A stretch of DNA of 64,000 bases from Capnocytophaga haemolytica. Its GTDB lineage: Bacteria; Bacteroidota; Bacteroidia; Flavobacteriales; Flavobacteriaceae. Of this stretch, positions 8,044 through 16,849 are shown piece by piece. The stretch covers positions 1 to 64,000 of the forward strand of contig NZ_CP014227.1 of assembly GCF_001553545.1 (NCBI RefSeq), written 5' to 3'. Each line of letters starts with the position of its first letter. Position 1 is the first letter of the stretch. Both the position numbers and the translations under genes were made by a program. The notes beneath the pieces are model-generated. The model searched no databases. It saw only the letters and a list, made by a program, of their open reading frames with translations, and was not told the DNA's origin.

Positions 8044-8619
8044 ATGAAATTACAAACATTAATCGCAGTATTTGCAGGGCTCCTTATAGCCCAAGTGTCA
8101 TTTGCACAAGAAGTCGGTACCACCACTGATACCACTACCGTGCCAACCCCAGTAGATGTAAAGCCTGAAGCTGTTATGCCTACTGAGAACACCGCTCAAA
8201 CAAAAGCTACTCTGGAAGCTCAAAAAAAATCCTTAGAAGCTCAAGAAAAAGCTCAGAAAGCACAAGAGAAACTCGCTAAAGAGCAAGCTAAGGCTCAAAA
8301 AGAGCAAGAGAAATTAGCTAAAGAACAGGCTAAAGCTCAAAAGAAACAAGAAAAATTAGCTAAAGAACAAGCTAAGAAGCAAGAGCGCCTATCAAAAGCT
8401 AATCAGGAGGTTTCAAAGTTAGAAGCTAAGATTGCAAAAGCTCAAACAGCTTTGGCTAAAGAGCAAAACAACTTGACCATCAAGAAAGCTAAAGGGAAAC
8501 TTTCTCCTCAAGACGAAGCTAAACTCAATGGTAAGATCCTCGACAGAAAGCAGGATATCAATGACTTAAACTTTAAGCTCCTCAAAGCTAAAGAGAAAGT
8601 AAACAAGTATTCTATCTAA
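8044..8619 (+). CDS. Secreted Lys/Ala/Gln/Glu-rich coiled-coil protein
   Basis: A 191-residue exported protein. A signal peptide (residues 1-22, ending in VSFAQ) is followed by a Thr/Pro-rich stretch and then a long uninterrupted helix of Lys, Ala, Gln and Glu, to about residue 160. Within it the 14-residue unit EKLAKEQAKAQKxQ occurs three times in tandem. The C-terminal 40 residues (LSPQDEAKLNGKILDRKQDINDLN region) are less repetitive. It resembles periplasmic coiled-coil proteins of no known function in Bacteroidetes. It is monocistronic, with its own promoter and terminator. Confidence 0.8.
   Translation: MKLQTLIAVFAGLLIAQVSFAQEVGTTTDTTTVPTPVDVKPEAVMPTENTAQTKATLEAQKKSLEAQEKAQKAQEKLAKEQAKAQKEQEKLAKEQAKAQKKQEKLAKEQAKKQERLSKANQEVSKLEAKIAKAQTALAKEQNNLTIKKAKGKLSPQDEAKLNGKILDRKQDINDLNFKLLKAKEKVNKYSI
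8266..8391 (+). repeat. Three 42-bp tandem repeats inside the coiled-coil gene
   Basis: Units at 8266-8307, 8308-8349 and 8350-8391 each encode 14 residues starting EKLAKEQAK. Most differences are at third codon positions. The unit length is a multiple of seven residues, so gain or loss of a unit would keep the heptad register. Confidence 0.85.
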
Positions 8620-8634
8620 GATTTAATAACGAAC

Positions 8635-8672
8635 AAAAAGGCTGCCATTCACACAGTGAATGGCAGCCTTTT
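8635..8672. terminator. Bidirectional terminator between the coiled-coil gene and asnS
   Basis: AAAAGGCTGCCATTCAC and GTGAATGGCAGCCTTTT form a perfect stem of about 17 bp with a 3-base loop, with A and T runs on the two sides. The flanking genes are convergent. Confidence 0.92.
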
Positions 8673-8716
8673 CATCTCTACTCTACCTACTAACTAATCT
8701 CTAATCTTCTGATCCC

Positions 8717-10147
8717 TTAAAACTCTGCATTCTGTGGCGTACGTGGGTAAGGAATCACATCGCGGATATTGGTCATCCCTGTGGTAAAGAGCACTAATCG
8801 CTCAAAGCCTAATCCAAAGCCGCTGTGTACTGCTGTGCCAAAGCGTCTGAGGTCTAAATACCACCATAGGTCTTCCTCCTTGATACCCAAGTCGTGCACC
8901 TTCTGCAAGAGCACATCATAGCGTTCCTCACGCTGCGAACCTCCTACAATTTCCCCAATACCAGGGAAGAGGATGTCCATAGCGCGCACGGTTTTGCCAT
9001 CTTCATTTAAGCGCATATAGAAGGCTTTTATCTTCGCAGGATAGTCGAACAGGATCACAGGGCATTGGAAGTGTTTTTCCACCAAATAACGCTCGTGCTC
9101 GCTCTGCAAATCGGCTCCCCACTCATCGATGAGGTATTGGAATTTCTTCTTCTTATTATGGTTGCAGTTCTTGAGGATATCTATTGCCTCCGTATAGCTC
9201 ACCCGCTTAAAGTTATTGTGGATTACGAACTCTATCTTCTCAATGAGGTTCATTGTGCTGCGCTCATTCTGTGGTTTAGTCTTTTCCTCGTCTAAGAATC
9301 GCTGATTGAGGAATTCAATATCCGCACGGCAAGTCTCCAAGGTGTACTTGAGCACATACTTGATAAAATCCTCAGCCAAGTCCATATTGCCTGCTAAGTC
9401 CAAGAACGCTACTTCGGGTTCTATCATCCAAAATTCTGCCAAGTGGCGTGAGGTGTTGGAGTTCTCAGCTCTAAAGGTAGGACCAAAGGTATAAATCTTG
9501 CCGAGTGCCATTGCAAAGGTCTCGCCTTCTAACTGCCCTGAAACGGTAAGGTTGGTCTCTCTCCCAAAGAAGTCTTTCTTAAAGTCTACCTCGCCTGTCT
9601 CTGTCAGGGGTGGGTTCTTCGCATCTAAGGCAGTTACGCGGAACATCTCACCTGCCCCTTCGGCATCACTCCCCGTGATAATAGGGGTATTCACATAGAA
9701 AAATCCGTTTTCTTGGAAGTACTTATGTATCGCATACGCCAGTGTCGAACGTACGCGCATTATCGCCCCAAAGGCATTGGTACGCACGCGCAAGTGCGCA
9801 TTCTCACGCAAAAACTCTAAGGAGTGCTTTTTAGGCTGTATGGGGTATTCCTCGGGGTTGCTATCGCCGAGTACTTTGAGCTTCGCTGCCTGCACCTCGA
9901 TAGCTTGCCCTTTGCCTTGGCTCTCCACTACCGTGCCTTCCACTTCTACAGCAGCCCCCGTGGTGATACGCCTGAGCAGTGCCTCATCGGTGTGCTCAAA
10001 GTCTACTACTACTTGTACATTCTCCAAACACGACCCATCGTTGAGGGCTATAAATCGGTTACTTCTAAACGTCCTCACCCAGCCTTTGAGCGTTACCTCT
10101 TGGGCTAACTTTCCTTCTTTTAATAATTTCTTAATACTGATATACAT
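8717..10147 (-). CDS. asnS: Asparaginyl-tRNA synthetase
   Basis: Class II aminoacyl-tRNA synthetase charging tRNA-Asn. The 476 residues cover an N-terminal OB-fold anticodon-binding domain (about 1-110, [11 protein letters not shown]) and the catalytic domain with motif 2 region [21 protein letters not shown] and the motif 3 region [12 protein letters not shown] near the C-terminus. The [24 protein letters not shown] stretch fits AsnRS rather than AspRS. It is followed, on its 5' side, by a dense patch of dispersed repeats rather than a recognisable promoter. Confidence 0.97.
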   Translation of the reverse strand: MYISIKKLLKEGKLAQEVTLKGWVRTFRSNRFIALNDGSCLENVQVVVDFEHTDEALLRRITTGAAVEVEGTVVESQGKGQAIEVQAAKLKVLGDSNPEEYPIQPKKHSLEFLRENAHLRVRTNAFGAIMRVRSTLAYAIHKYFQENGFFYVNTPIITGSDAEGAGEMFRVTALDAKNPPLTETGEVDFKKDFFGRETNLTVSGQLEGETFAMALGKIYTFGPTFRAENSNTSRHLAEFWMIEPEVAFLDLAGNMDLAEDFIKYVLKYTLETCRADIEFLNQRFLDEEKTKPQNERSTMNLIEKIEFVIHNNFKRVSYTEAIDILKNCNHNKKKKFQYLIDEWGADLQSEHERYLVEKHFQCPVILFDYPAKIKAFYMRLNEDGKTVRAMDILFPGIGEIVGGSQREERYDVLLQKVHDLGIKEEDLWWYLDLRRFGTAVHSGFGLGFERLVLFTTGMTNIRDVIPYPRTPQNAEF

Positions 10148-10162
10148 TTTATTTGCTTTAGT

Positions 10163-10228
10163 GATCAGAGGTCAGAAGTCAGAGGTCAGCAACTGATCGC
10201 TGACTTCTGACTTCTGACCCCTAACTTC
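10163..10228. repeat. Inverted cluster of TGACTTCTGACC-type repeats
   Basis: A block of AGAGGTCAG/AGAAGTCAG units is followed by a central CAACTGATCGC and then the complementary TGACTTCTGACTTCTGACC units. It lies between asnS and the symporter gene. The same degenerate unit recurs in at least eight other spacers of the window. Confidence 0.75.
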
Positions 10229-10230
10229 TT

Positions 10231-11109
10231 TTATCTCTTCATTCTTATTGTTATAAATGCAAATGTCATCGTAGTAAAGAACGAGAACATCGCATACACC
10301 AAGGCAGGGTGTTCAAGGGGGGTGCCACTATGCCCAGCGAGTTTACTTGCTACAGCTATCGCCAGCACTGTGTTCTGCAAGCCTACCTCTATACTGATGG
10401 TTGTAGACTGTACACCGCTGAGCCTAAAGGCTTTCACAGCTATCAGATAGCTGCCTATCATTGCCGTGAGGTGCATTAGTAAGGTGGAGGGGAATAGGTG
10501 TAAAATGCCGTCTACGGAGATACCACTGCCACCCGACTCCTTCCCTGCAAAAAACTTAATCAAGAACACCAAGCCTAATAGCAAAGTCGTAGCTATCTTC
10601 AACGGCTGGCGAAGACGATATGACACCCTTGGAAAAAATCGCCTAAAGAGCAAGCCTACAAACAGCGGAATGACGATTACCTTTAGCACCTCCCATACCA
10701 TTCCCCAAAGGTCGAGCTGCACCTGTGCATTCTCGCCCATAAAGTAGCCTGCTGACCACGTTGAGAGCAGCGGTATGGTAATGAGTATGAGTAGACTATT
10801 TACTGTGGTGAGCGCTACCGCCAAAGCTGTATCAGCATTGATGAGATAGCTGATGAAGTTAGAGGTCGTACCTCCTGGGCAGATTGCTACCAAGAAGAGC
10901 CCTACCTTTTCCTCAGGCGAAAGCTCAAACATACTTGCAATGATAAATGCACACAGTGGCAAGAATATCATCTGCAATGTTAGCCCCAAATACAAAGGCT
11001 TCGACTGCTTAAATATCCTGCCAAAATCCCTAACCCTCAGCGAACTCCCGATCGCAAAGGTGATGAGCATTAGCACTGCTGAAAGTAAATAATCTATAAA
11101 GTTCGTCAT
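10231..11109 (-). CDS. Bile acid:sodium symporter family protein
   Basis: A 292-residue inner-membrane transporter of the SBF/BASS family with about nine hydrophobic helices. Typical motifs are seen: SSLRVRDFGRIFKQ in the first loop, LFLVAICPGGTTSNFISYLINAD in the crossover region, and SIEVGLQNTVLAIAVA near residue 240. Members carry organic anions such as bile acids, pantoate or keto acids with sodium; the substrate here cannot be told. The gene appears alone, 24 bases downstream of a lipoprotein gene on the same strand. Confidence 0.88.
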   Translation of the reverse strand: MTNFIDYLLSAVLMLITFAIGSSLRVRDFGRIFKQSKPLYLGLTLQMIFLPLCAFIIASMFELSPEEKVGLFLVAICPGGTTSNFISYLINADTALAVALTTVNSLLILITIPLLSTWSAGYFMGENAQVQLDLWGMVWEVLKVIVIPLFVGLLFRRFFPRVSYRLRQPLKIATTLLLGLVFLIKFFAGKESGGSGISVDGILHLFPSTLLMHLTAMIGSYLIAVKAFRLSGVQSTTISIEVGLQNTVLAIAVASKLAGHSGTPLEHPALVYAMFSFFTTMTFAFITIRMKR

Positions 11110-11133
11110 CTACTATCTCCTTGATGAGAAATG

Positions 11134-12048
11134 TTAATAATTGTATGTATAAGTAGCCTTTACCTTGCCGTCTATCTTATACGTCATTGATTTCAACCTA
11201 TTACCATCGTACTGATAATCAAACGTACGCGTACCATTGCCCAGATCGTTATAATCAGGGGAGAGATTATTGTTGTAGAAATGCTTCGTATAGCTTGTAA
11301 GAGGATAAAACGCTGAGTGAATCATACTATCCATCAAATGGCTACCATAAGCGTCGTAATGCTCTATCTGGTCAATCTCTGTAAGCCACTGAAATAGGCG
11401 CCCTGAGTAGATATTGCTATGTTTGGTGTCATACGAGGTGTAAGTACAATAGCTTCTCTGCTCTTTATTAAGCACATTGCCCACATAAGGTATTTTCTCA
11501 AACACGCCTACCATACCGTCATTATTGAGCGTATAACTCATCAACTCACTATTTTTACCATCCGAAACGTTGATGAAGACAGCATTAGCATTGTACTCGT
11601 ACGAGAACGTCTTCGTTACCGTTCCGTTGACTACCGTCTTGCGATCCAAACGCTGCTTATAATGATATTCTATGTACTGATTGGTATCCTTCAGGCTGAT
11701 CTTATTGATGGTAGGTCCCGTAAAATCGTATACATATACCTTATCAGCTACCCCAGTGGCTTTGATAGTCACTTGATCGATCACCTGCTCCCCATCCTTG
11801 TACTTAATCTCGTAGGTCTTCTCCGTTTTAGTTCCGTTATCGACCTTCATCTCAGTCCAACCCAAAAGCCTATCGCCTGCAATCTTATAATCAATGGTAG
11901 TGGTGATTGCCCCTGCGCTACCTTGCTCGTTAATAACAACCTGACTGGGGAAACCCACCTGCGTCACTTGATTCCCGTTGTCATCTCCTGATTTCATACA
12001 AGCTGAGAGACTTAAAACTCCGCTTGCTAATAATACGATCTTTTTCAT
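11134..12048 (-). CDS. DUF4595-like lipoprotein
   Basis: A 304-residue lipoprotein. The signal peptide ends in LSLSAC (Cys17), followed by an acidic/asparagine-rich tether (MKSGDDNGNQ). The mature protein is all beta, with repeated short YD-like pieces (YEYNANAVF, FDYQYDGNRLKSMTY, ATYTYNY at the very end), as in DUF4595 proteins of Bacteroidetes. The function is unknown. It has its own TACCTTTG promoter and may be transcribed together with the symporter gene that follows. Confidence 0.7.
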   Translation of the reverse strand: MKKIVLLASGVLSLSACMKSGDDNGNQVTQVGFPSQVVINEQGSAGAITTTIDYKIAGDRLLGWTEMKVDNGTKTEKTYEIKYKDGEQVIDQVTIKATGVADKVYVYDFTGPTINKISLKDTNQYIEYHYKQRLDRKTVVNGTVTKTFSYEYNANAVFINVSDGKNSELMSYTLNNDGMVGVFEKIPYVGNVLNKEQRSYCTYTSYDTKHSNIYSGRLFQWLTEIDQIEHYDAYGSHLMDSMIHSAFYPLTSYTKHFYNNNLSPDYNDLGNGTRTFDYQYDGNRLKSMTYKIDGKVKATYTYNY

Positions 12049-12079
12049 CTTGTTAAATGTTTTAAAATTAATATTGCGA

Positions 12080-12087
12080 CAAAGGTA
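12080..12087 (-). promoter_or_regulatory. -7 element of the DUF4595-like lipoprotein gene
   Basis: TACCTTTG on the minus strand, 32 bases upstream of the ATG. No clear -33 TTG is seen. Confidence 0.65.
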
Positions 12088-12143
12088 CGACTTTTATTTA
12101 AAATACCGAATATACATTATCATTTTTTCAAAAAAACACCCCC

Positions 12144-12749
12144 TCAATCAATGCGCAATTGCAGTGAATATTTGATAGCACAAAGCCTAACCACCACGAT
12201 TACAAACATCGCAATCAGCGAGATATACCCCTGAAAGAAATCAAAATTACGCAATCCTAAAAATATTACACTCCCTATAAGGCAAGGCGTCGCATACAGC
12301 TCTTTATGGAATATCACAGGGATTTCATTACACAGAATATCGCGTATCACCCCACCAAAGCAGGCAGTCATCATCCCAATGGCCACCACAATCGAGTAGT
12401 GAAACTGATAAGGATACGAAAGCGCTATCTCAGTGCCTATAATGGTAAAGACAGCTATCCCCAACGTATCAAACAAAATCAGTGCTCGGTGCATATATCC
12501 AGCCTTCTTCTGAAAGAGAATTGCCGTAAGTGCCCCTAAAAAGATGCTCAACACATACAGCGGCTCCTTCATCCAGAACACTGGTGTGCGCCCTATTATC
12601 ACATCCCTGAGCGTACCTCCACCCACTGCCGCAACAAAGGCTATGATGAAAATACCAAACAAATCAAAATTGCGCTCACGAGCTGCTAATGCCCCCGAGA
12701 CCGCAAACACAAAAGTGCCAACCAAGTCGGCTATAAAAAAGAAATGCAT
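12144..12749 (-). CDS. TRIC-family cation channel (UPF0126/YicG-like)
   Basis: A 201-residue membrane protein with about seven helices and the internal duplication of the prokaryotic TRIC family. Each half carries the glycine-rich pattern, GGGTLRDVIIGRTPVF (residues about 42-57) and GGVIRDILCNEIPVIF (about 130-145). TRIC proteins form homotrimeric monovalent cation channels. It is the last gene of a three-gene group with the CCG-domain and HAD genes, spaced by 6 and 11 bases. Confidence 0.85.
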   Translation of the reverse strand: MHFFFIADLVGTFVFAVSGALAARERNFDLFGIFIIAFVAAVGGGTLRDVIIGRTPVFWMKEPLYVLSIFLGALTAILFQKKAGYMHRALILFDTLGIAVFTIIGTEIALSYPYQFHYSIVVAIGMMTACFGGVIRDILCNEIPVIFHKELYATPCLIGSVIFLGLRNFDFFQGYISLIAMFVIVVVRLCAIKYSLQLRID

Positions 12750-12755
12750 TTTTTA

Positions 12756-13547
12756 TTACTTTGATTCTTTCCCATTATTCTCTGCCAGCAACTCCGCCAC
12801 ATCGTACACCTTCACTTGCCCCTCTTTTTGCTTAGCCTTCAGCCCATCGCTCATCATTATATGGCAAAACGGGCAACCTGTAGCGATGATGTCTGCCTTC
12901 ACTTCTAAAGCCTGCTCGGTGCGTGCCACATTGATTTCACCTGTACCACGCTCCGATTCCTTGAACATCTGTGCGCCACCCGCCCCACAGCACATCGCGC
13001 GGGCTTTGTGCCGCTTCATCTCAATCAGGTCAGCCTCTAAGGTAGAAAGCACCTCACGAGGCGCGTTGTACACGCCATTGGCACGGCCTAAGTAGCAGGG
13101 GTCGTGAAAGACGATCTTCTTTCCCTTAAAGCTGCCCCCCTCAATGGTAAGTCGTCCCTCAGCAATCAGTGCTTTGAGTAGCTCGGTGTGGTGCATCACT
13201 TCGTAATTACCCCCAAGAGCAGGATATTCATTCTTTAGCGTATTAAAACAGTGTGGACAGGCAGTAACAATCCTCGTGATACCATAGCTGTTGAGCGTCT
13301 CAATATTGGCCATTGCCTGCATCTGAAACAAAAACTCATTGCCTGCACGCTTGGCAGGGTCGCCTGTACAACCCTCCTCAGTGCCCAGCACCGCAAAACT
13401 CACTTTCGCCTTGATGAGCAGCTGTGCAAACGAGCGCACAATGCGCTTGGCACGCTCATCAAAGCTGCCAGCACAGCCTACCCAAAGCAGCACTTCGGGC
13501 ATCTTGCCTTGTGCGGAGAGTTCCGCCATAGTGGGTATGTCTAACAT
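12756..13547 (-). CDS. CCG-domain (Fe-S)-binding protein
   Basis: A 263-residue protein with two cysteine-rich CCG domains (DUF3483/HdrB/GlpC/LutA type), which bind non-cubane or 4Fe-4S clusters in redox enzymes. The first reads VGCAGSFDERAKR with ACPHCFNTLKNEYP. The second reads HDPCYLGRANGVYNAPRE with MCCGAGGAQMF and TGCPFCHIMMSDG. In Bacteroidetes such a protein is often paired with a separate ferredoxin-like subunit, which is not adjacent here. The electron partner is unknown. Confidence 0.85.
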   Translation of the reverse strand: MLDIPTMAELSAQGKMPEVLLWVGCAGSFDERAKRIVRSFAQLLIKAKVSFAVLGTEEGCTGDPAKRAGNEFLFQMQAMANIETLNSYGITRIVTACPHCFNTLKNEYPALGGNYEVMHHTELLKALIAEGRLTIEGGSFKGKKIVFHDPCYLGRANGVYNAPREVLSTLEADLIEMKRHKARAMCCGAGGAQMFKESERGTGEINVARTEQALEVKADIIATGCPFCHIMMSDGLKAKQKEGQVKVYDVAELLAENNGKESK

Positions 13548-13558
13548 AGTAGATTTGC

Positions 13559-13945
13559 TTAACTTTCAAACACCTCCACGGTGCCTTGTGTTTCCTTTAG
13601 TTCGGTGAACTTGCCCTCAAAGCGCGTAGCTTTCACGCTCAGGTTGTCAATCAGGTGATAATTGCCCCCACGCGGCTTGCCAAATATAATCCCGTGATAC
13701 TTAAAGCCGTGCTGCCTTAGCCACGCCTCCGTAACCGCTCTGTGTGCCTCTGTCCGTGCCGTGAAGAAGTAGATGTTGTGCCCCTCATCGTACCATTTGT
13801 TCACCTGCAAGAGCGCATCGGGGTACACCGCTGCCGTTGCCATTCGCTCCGCCTCCTCATTGGGGATATCCTCCCCGATAGTGCCATCGATATCGATGAG
13901 GTAGTTCTTGTGCTTTTCTTCTTCCTTAAAAAGGTTTTTCTCCAT
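13559..13945 (-). CDS. HAD-like phosphatase, small
   Basis: A 128-residue HAD-superfamily protein without a cap domain. Motif I is LIDIDGTIGED (nucleophile and general-acid aspartates), motif II is the T of FFTARTE, and the last part LIDNLSVKATRF supplies the acidic residue region. Bacteroidetes homologues are frequently labelled phosphoheptose isomerase in databases, which the sequence does not support. It leads the HAD/CCG/TRIC group. The substrate is unknown. Confidence 0.75.
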   Translation of the reverse strand: MEKNLFKEEEKHKNYLIDIDGTIGEDIPNEEAERMATAAVYPDALLQVNKWYDEGHNIYFFTARTEAHRAVTEAWLRQHGFKYHGIIFGKPRGGNYHLIDNLSVKATRFEGKFTELKETQGTVEVFES

Positions 13946-14086
13946 AGTGTTTTTAAATTAGTGAAATAGAGTTATTATTTTACAACACCCTTAGAAAGAC
14001 ATTTTCTGCAAAACCCACTTTTATTAGTCTATTTATCCAAAAACAGAGGTTTATATAGAATCTCAAAAACTCAGAAATACCCTACT

Positions 14087-14135
14087 TGTGTTTTCCCTGT
14101 GTTTTCCTTTTGTTTTCCCTGTGTTTTCCCTTCCC
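14087..14135. repeat. Tandem 11-12-bp GTGTTTTCCCT repeats
   Basis: Four or five near-identical copies of TGTTTTCC(CT) run in tandem in the spacer downstream of menB. The rest of the spacer 13946-14206 is AT-rich and otherwise featureless. Confidence 0.75.
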
Positions 14136-14206
14136 TTTCTCAGAATATTTTTCTGTTGTACATTATTCACTTTCTCATACCCCAAACCTCATACCGCACA
14201 GCTCCC

Positions 14207-15037
14207 CTACGGTATCCACTTCTTCTCAAAGTTTGGTTTTCGCTTCTCAAGGAACGCATCACGACCCTCTTTGGCTTCATCAGTCATATACGCCAAGCGA
14301 GTAGCTTCTCCCGCAAACACCTGTTGCCCTACCATACCATCATCGGTGAGGTTCATCGCAAATTTCAGCATCTTGATAGAGGTTGGCGACTTAGCGAGGA
14401 TCTCATTTGCCCACTCAATAGCCGTATCTTCTAGCTGGTCGTGAGGCACTACGGCATTTACCATTCCCATCTCAAAAGCCTCTTGAGCCGAGTAGTTGCG
14501 CCCCAAGAAGAAGATCTCCCGTGCTTTCTTCTGCCCTACCATCTTAGCCAAATACGCCGATCCGTATCCCGCATCAAAGCTGGTAACGTCAGCGTCCGTT
14601 TGCTTAAAGATAGCGTGCTCTTTGCTCGCCAAGGTGAGGTCGCACACCACGTGCAGCGAGTGTCCGCCGCCTACTGCCCAACCTGGCACTACGGCAATCA
14701 CCACCTTAGGCATAAAGCGAATGAGGCGTTGCACCTCCAAGATATTGAGCCGATGGTAACCGTCCTCGCCCACGTACCCCTGATGTCCACGCGCTTTCTG
14801 GTCGCCCCCACTACAGAAACTCCACACGCCATCTTTAGGCGAGGGACCCTCAGCAGAGAGCAGCACCACCCCGATGTTCGTGTCCTCATACGCATCGCTA
14901 AAAGCGTCCAATAGCTCTGAGGTCGTCTTAGGCCGAAAGGCATTGCGCACCTCAGGGCGGTTAAAAGCTATGCGGGCAATATGTTCCGCCTTTTTGTAAG
15001 TAATGTCTGTGTATTCTTTTACAGTTATCCAATTCAT
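14207..15037 (-). CDS. menB: 1,4-dihydroxy-2-naphthoyl-CoA synthase
   Basis: A crotonase-fold enzyme that cyclises o-succinylbenzoyl-CoA in menaquinone synthesis, the quinone of respiratory Bacteroidetes. The 276 residues match MenB. Visible are [14 protein letters not shown], the [12 protein letters not shown] loop, the oxyanion region [21 protein letters not shown] and the [16 protein letters not shown] signature, which together separate MenB from other crotonases. An in-frame TTG at 15046 precedes ATG 15037; the ATG is chosen. No other men gene is adjacent. Confidence 0.95.
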   Translation of the reverse strand: MNWITVKEYTDITYKKAEHIARIAFNRPEVRNAFRPKTTSELLDAFSDAYEDTNIGVVLLSAEGPSPKDGVWSFCSGGDQKARGHQGYVGEDGYHRLNILEVQRLIRFMPKVVIAVVPGWAVGGGHSLHVVCDLTLASKEHAIFKQTDADVTSFDAGYGSAYLAKMVGQKKAREIFFLGRNYSAQEAFEMGMVNAVVPHDQLEDTAIEWANEILAKSPTSIKMLKFAMNLTDDGMVGQQVFAGEATRLAYMTDEAKEGRDAFLEKRKPNFEKKWIP

Positions 15038-15081
15038 ATATTTCAAATTTCAGGTCTCAGCTGACAGCTAAATCCTCATTT

Positions 15082-15591
15082 CTACAATCTAAAATAAATA
15101 GGGTAGGCAAAGGTTACAGATACAGGTTTGCCACCTTGTCTGCCAGGTATCAGACGAGGCAATGCCTCTATAATGCGCTGTGCCTCTCGTTCTAATAGCT
15201 TATCAGGACCTCTCGTTCTTATTATCTCTATACAACCATCTGTTTTGATATGAAAAGAGACAATTACTTTCCCTTGTACACAAGCCTCTGTATACTCCTC
15301 TGGGAACCTAAAATGTAGTGCAGCATACTTATCTAAGCACTTTTTAAAACAGCTAAACTGCTCCGATGTTGCCACGCCCCTACACTCCTCAAACATAGGT
15401 TTCTCTTCCACTACCGCAAAAGGAATATCTTCTTCTGTTTGTGTAGCACTCTTTGAAGGAAACTCATCTGCTCTCGGCAGATTGCAAATACTCATCACTG
15501 GTATTGGTGGCAGTGGTGTAGCACCCTTGCGTTTTTGCCCATACCCCAACATACACACCACCAAGGCTACTATTGTAATTGCTATTCTCAT
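15082..15591 (-). CDS. TonB C-terminal-domain protein, copy 1
   Basis: A 169-residue protein with an N-terminal hydrophobic signal (MRIAITIVALVVCMLGYGQ), a short variable linker, and a TonB C-terminal domain from about residue 75 (PEEYTEACVQGKVIVSFHIKTDG, then ALPRLIPGRQGGKPVSV). Such small proteins are common in Bacteroidetes and may act as periplasmic TonB-like parts; no proline-rich spanning arm is present. It is a paralogue of the gene at 16343-16849, with an identical first 24 residues but strongly diverged remainder. A toxin-antitoxin pair lies between the two. Confidence 0.8.
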   Translation of the reverse strand: MRIAITIVALVVCMLGYGQKRKGATPLPPIPVMSICNLPRADEFPSKSATQTEEDIPFAVVEEKPMFEECRGVATSEQFSCFKKCLDKYAALHFRFPEEYTEACVQGKVIVSFHIKTDGCIEIIRTRGPDKLLEREAQRIIEALPRLIPGRQGGKPVSVTFAYPIYFRL

Positions 15592-15611
15592 ATTATTCTC
15601 AGGTTTCAGGT
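15520..15611. repeat. 92-bp perfect direct repeat, copy 1
   Basis: Identical base for base with 16778-16869. It covers the first 24 codons of the TonB-CTD gene, its ribosome-binding region (TGAGAATAATATG on the minus strand) and the beginning of the CAGGTTTCAG-type spacer repeat. The rest of the two genes is far less similar. Confidence 0.9.
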
Positions 15612-15676
15612 TTCAGCTGGCAGCTGTCAGTCAGCACCTCACAATCTGATCTCTACCTCCTGACCTCTGACTACTA

Positions 15677-15973
15677 TCATTTATCCTCATAATGCCCTAA
15701 GGCTTGGGTGATGATCACCGTATAGGCTTCAACACCCTCGCGTGCCGTCTCTACAATCTCATAGATAAGGCGGTTTTTATCATCTAATCGCCGCGACCAA
15801 AAATCGCCTTTTAGGTGTTTTAACTTTTCGGGTTTGCCAATGCCTACACGAGGATCATTCATTAGTTCTAAGAAGATCCTCAGCACATTAGCATTGATAG
15901 CTTTATTCCCTGAACGTGTGATCTCCTCTATATCTAACTTTCCTTTCTTAACAAAATCTAATTTGTAGCGCAT
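15677..15973 (-). CDS. YoeB/Txe-family mRNA-interferase toxin
   Basis: A 98-residue RelE-superfamily toxin that cleaves mRNA in the ribosomal A site. It has the strong Txe/YoeB signature GIGKPEKLKHLKGDFWSRRLDDKNRLIYEI (residues about 44-73, quoted here as overlapping pieces GIGKPEKLKHLKGDFWSRR and DDKNRLIY) and the C-terminal histidine in ALGHYEDK. It overlaps the antitoxin gene by 16 bases, with the antitoxin first. Confidence 0.9.
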   Translation of the reverse strand: MRYKLDFVKKGKLDIEEITRSGNKAINANVLRIFLELMNDPRVGIGKPEKLKHLKGDFWSRRLDDKNRLIYEIVETAREGVEAYTVIITQALGHYEDK

Positions 15974-16284
15974 AACGAATTGACATAGTCAATAACATCC
16001 TCTTCTGTTTCTAAAAGATAGTGTTCTCCTTGAGCCATCTGAGCCCTACCTTCTGCCACACGCTTACCTAGCTCCGCCGCATACTCCTCCGATTGTATAT
16101 ATGCATCAATATCGGCATACTTCTTCTTAGCACCCGCCTTTTTCTTAGTGTGGTGTAATTTTTCTTCCACATTCTTAAAAGGGTGCTTACTCAAAAAATC
16201 GCGCACCAAAGCCACCTCGCTCGGGGCTACATCAAAGCTAAATCTCGTTACAGTTGTCGGTTCCATTTCTTGTACTGTTGTCAT
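15958..16284 (-). CDS. Antitoxin of the YoeB-type pair
   Basis: A 108-residue protein, mostly charged helix (KNVEEKLHHTKKKAGAKKK, then EEYAAELGKRVAEGRAQMAQG). It directly precedes and overlaps the YoeB-type toxin, the usual order of antitoxin then toxin. It is not clearly of the YefM/Phd type; the N-terminal third (TRFSFDVAPSEVALVRDFLSK) could be a DNA-binding or dimerisation part. The antitoxin role is inferred from position and size. Confidence 0.75.
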   Translation of the reverse strand: MTTVQEMEPTTVTRFSFDVAPSEVALVRDFLSKHPFKNVEEKLHHTKKKAGAKKKYADIDAYIQSEEYAAELGKRVAEGRAQMAQGEHYLLETEEDVIDYVNSLCATN

Positions 16285-16342
16285 ATTATTCTCAACTTTC
16301 AGGTATCAGCTGCCAGCTCTCAGGCTGGAAGCTAAACCTCTA

Positions 16343-16849
16343 TTACTCATCTTTCACTTCTGGGCTCTGCAATCTAAAACTAATAGGATAGTCAAAGATT
16401 ACAGGAACAGGCTTCCCGTACAGTTTACCAGGTATAAACTTAGGCAGCGCCTCTATAATGTGACGTACCTCCTGTTCTAATAGTGGGTGCGGACCTCGTA
16501 ATTCTACTATGGTAACACTCCCATCAGGATTTACACGAAAAACCAAACGAACGCTCCCCTGAATACCCGCCTTCACAGCCGCTTCAGGATAATGAAAGTG
16601 AGCAATCACGTGCTTATTCAACTGTTCCTTAAAGCACTTCGTCTGCTCCTGCTTGTCAACATCCTTACACGCCTCAAACATAGGTTTCTCATCTACTACC
16701 GAAAAAGAAAACATCTCTTCCTCCACCACAATCTCTGGTATGCTCCTTACCTTGCTACTTTGCGTAGGCTTCTTACCAGCACCCTTGCGTTTTTGCCCAT
16801 ACCCCAACATACACACCACCAAGGCTACTATTGTAATTGCTATTCTCAT
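16343..16849 (-). CDS. TonB C-terminal-domain protein, copy 2
   Basis: A 168-residue paralogue of the gene at 15082-15591. It has the same signal peptide (MRIAITIVALVVCMLGYGQ), a KRKGAGKKPTQSS linker, and a TonB C-terminal domain (YPEAAVKAGIQGSVRLVFRVN, LPKFIPGKLYGKPVPV). Copy 2 keeps the classical PEAAxxxGIQGxVxVxF pattern better than copy 1, so it looks closer to the ancestor. The last nine residues (LQSPEVKDE) are absent from copy 1. Confidence 0.82.
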   Translation of the reverse strand: MRIAITIVALVVCMLGYGQKRKGAGKKPTQSSKVRSIPEIVVEEEMFSFSVVDEKPMFEACKDVDKQEQTKCFKEQLNKHVIAHFHYPEAAVKAGIQGSVRLVFRVNPDGSVTIVELRGPHPLLEQEVRHIIEALPKFIPGKLYGKPVPVIFDYPISFRLQSPEVKDE

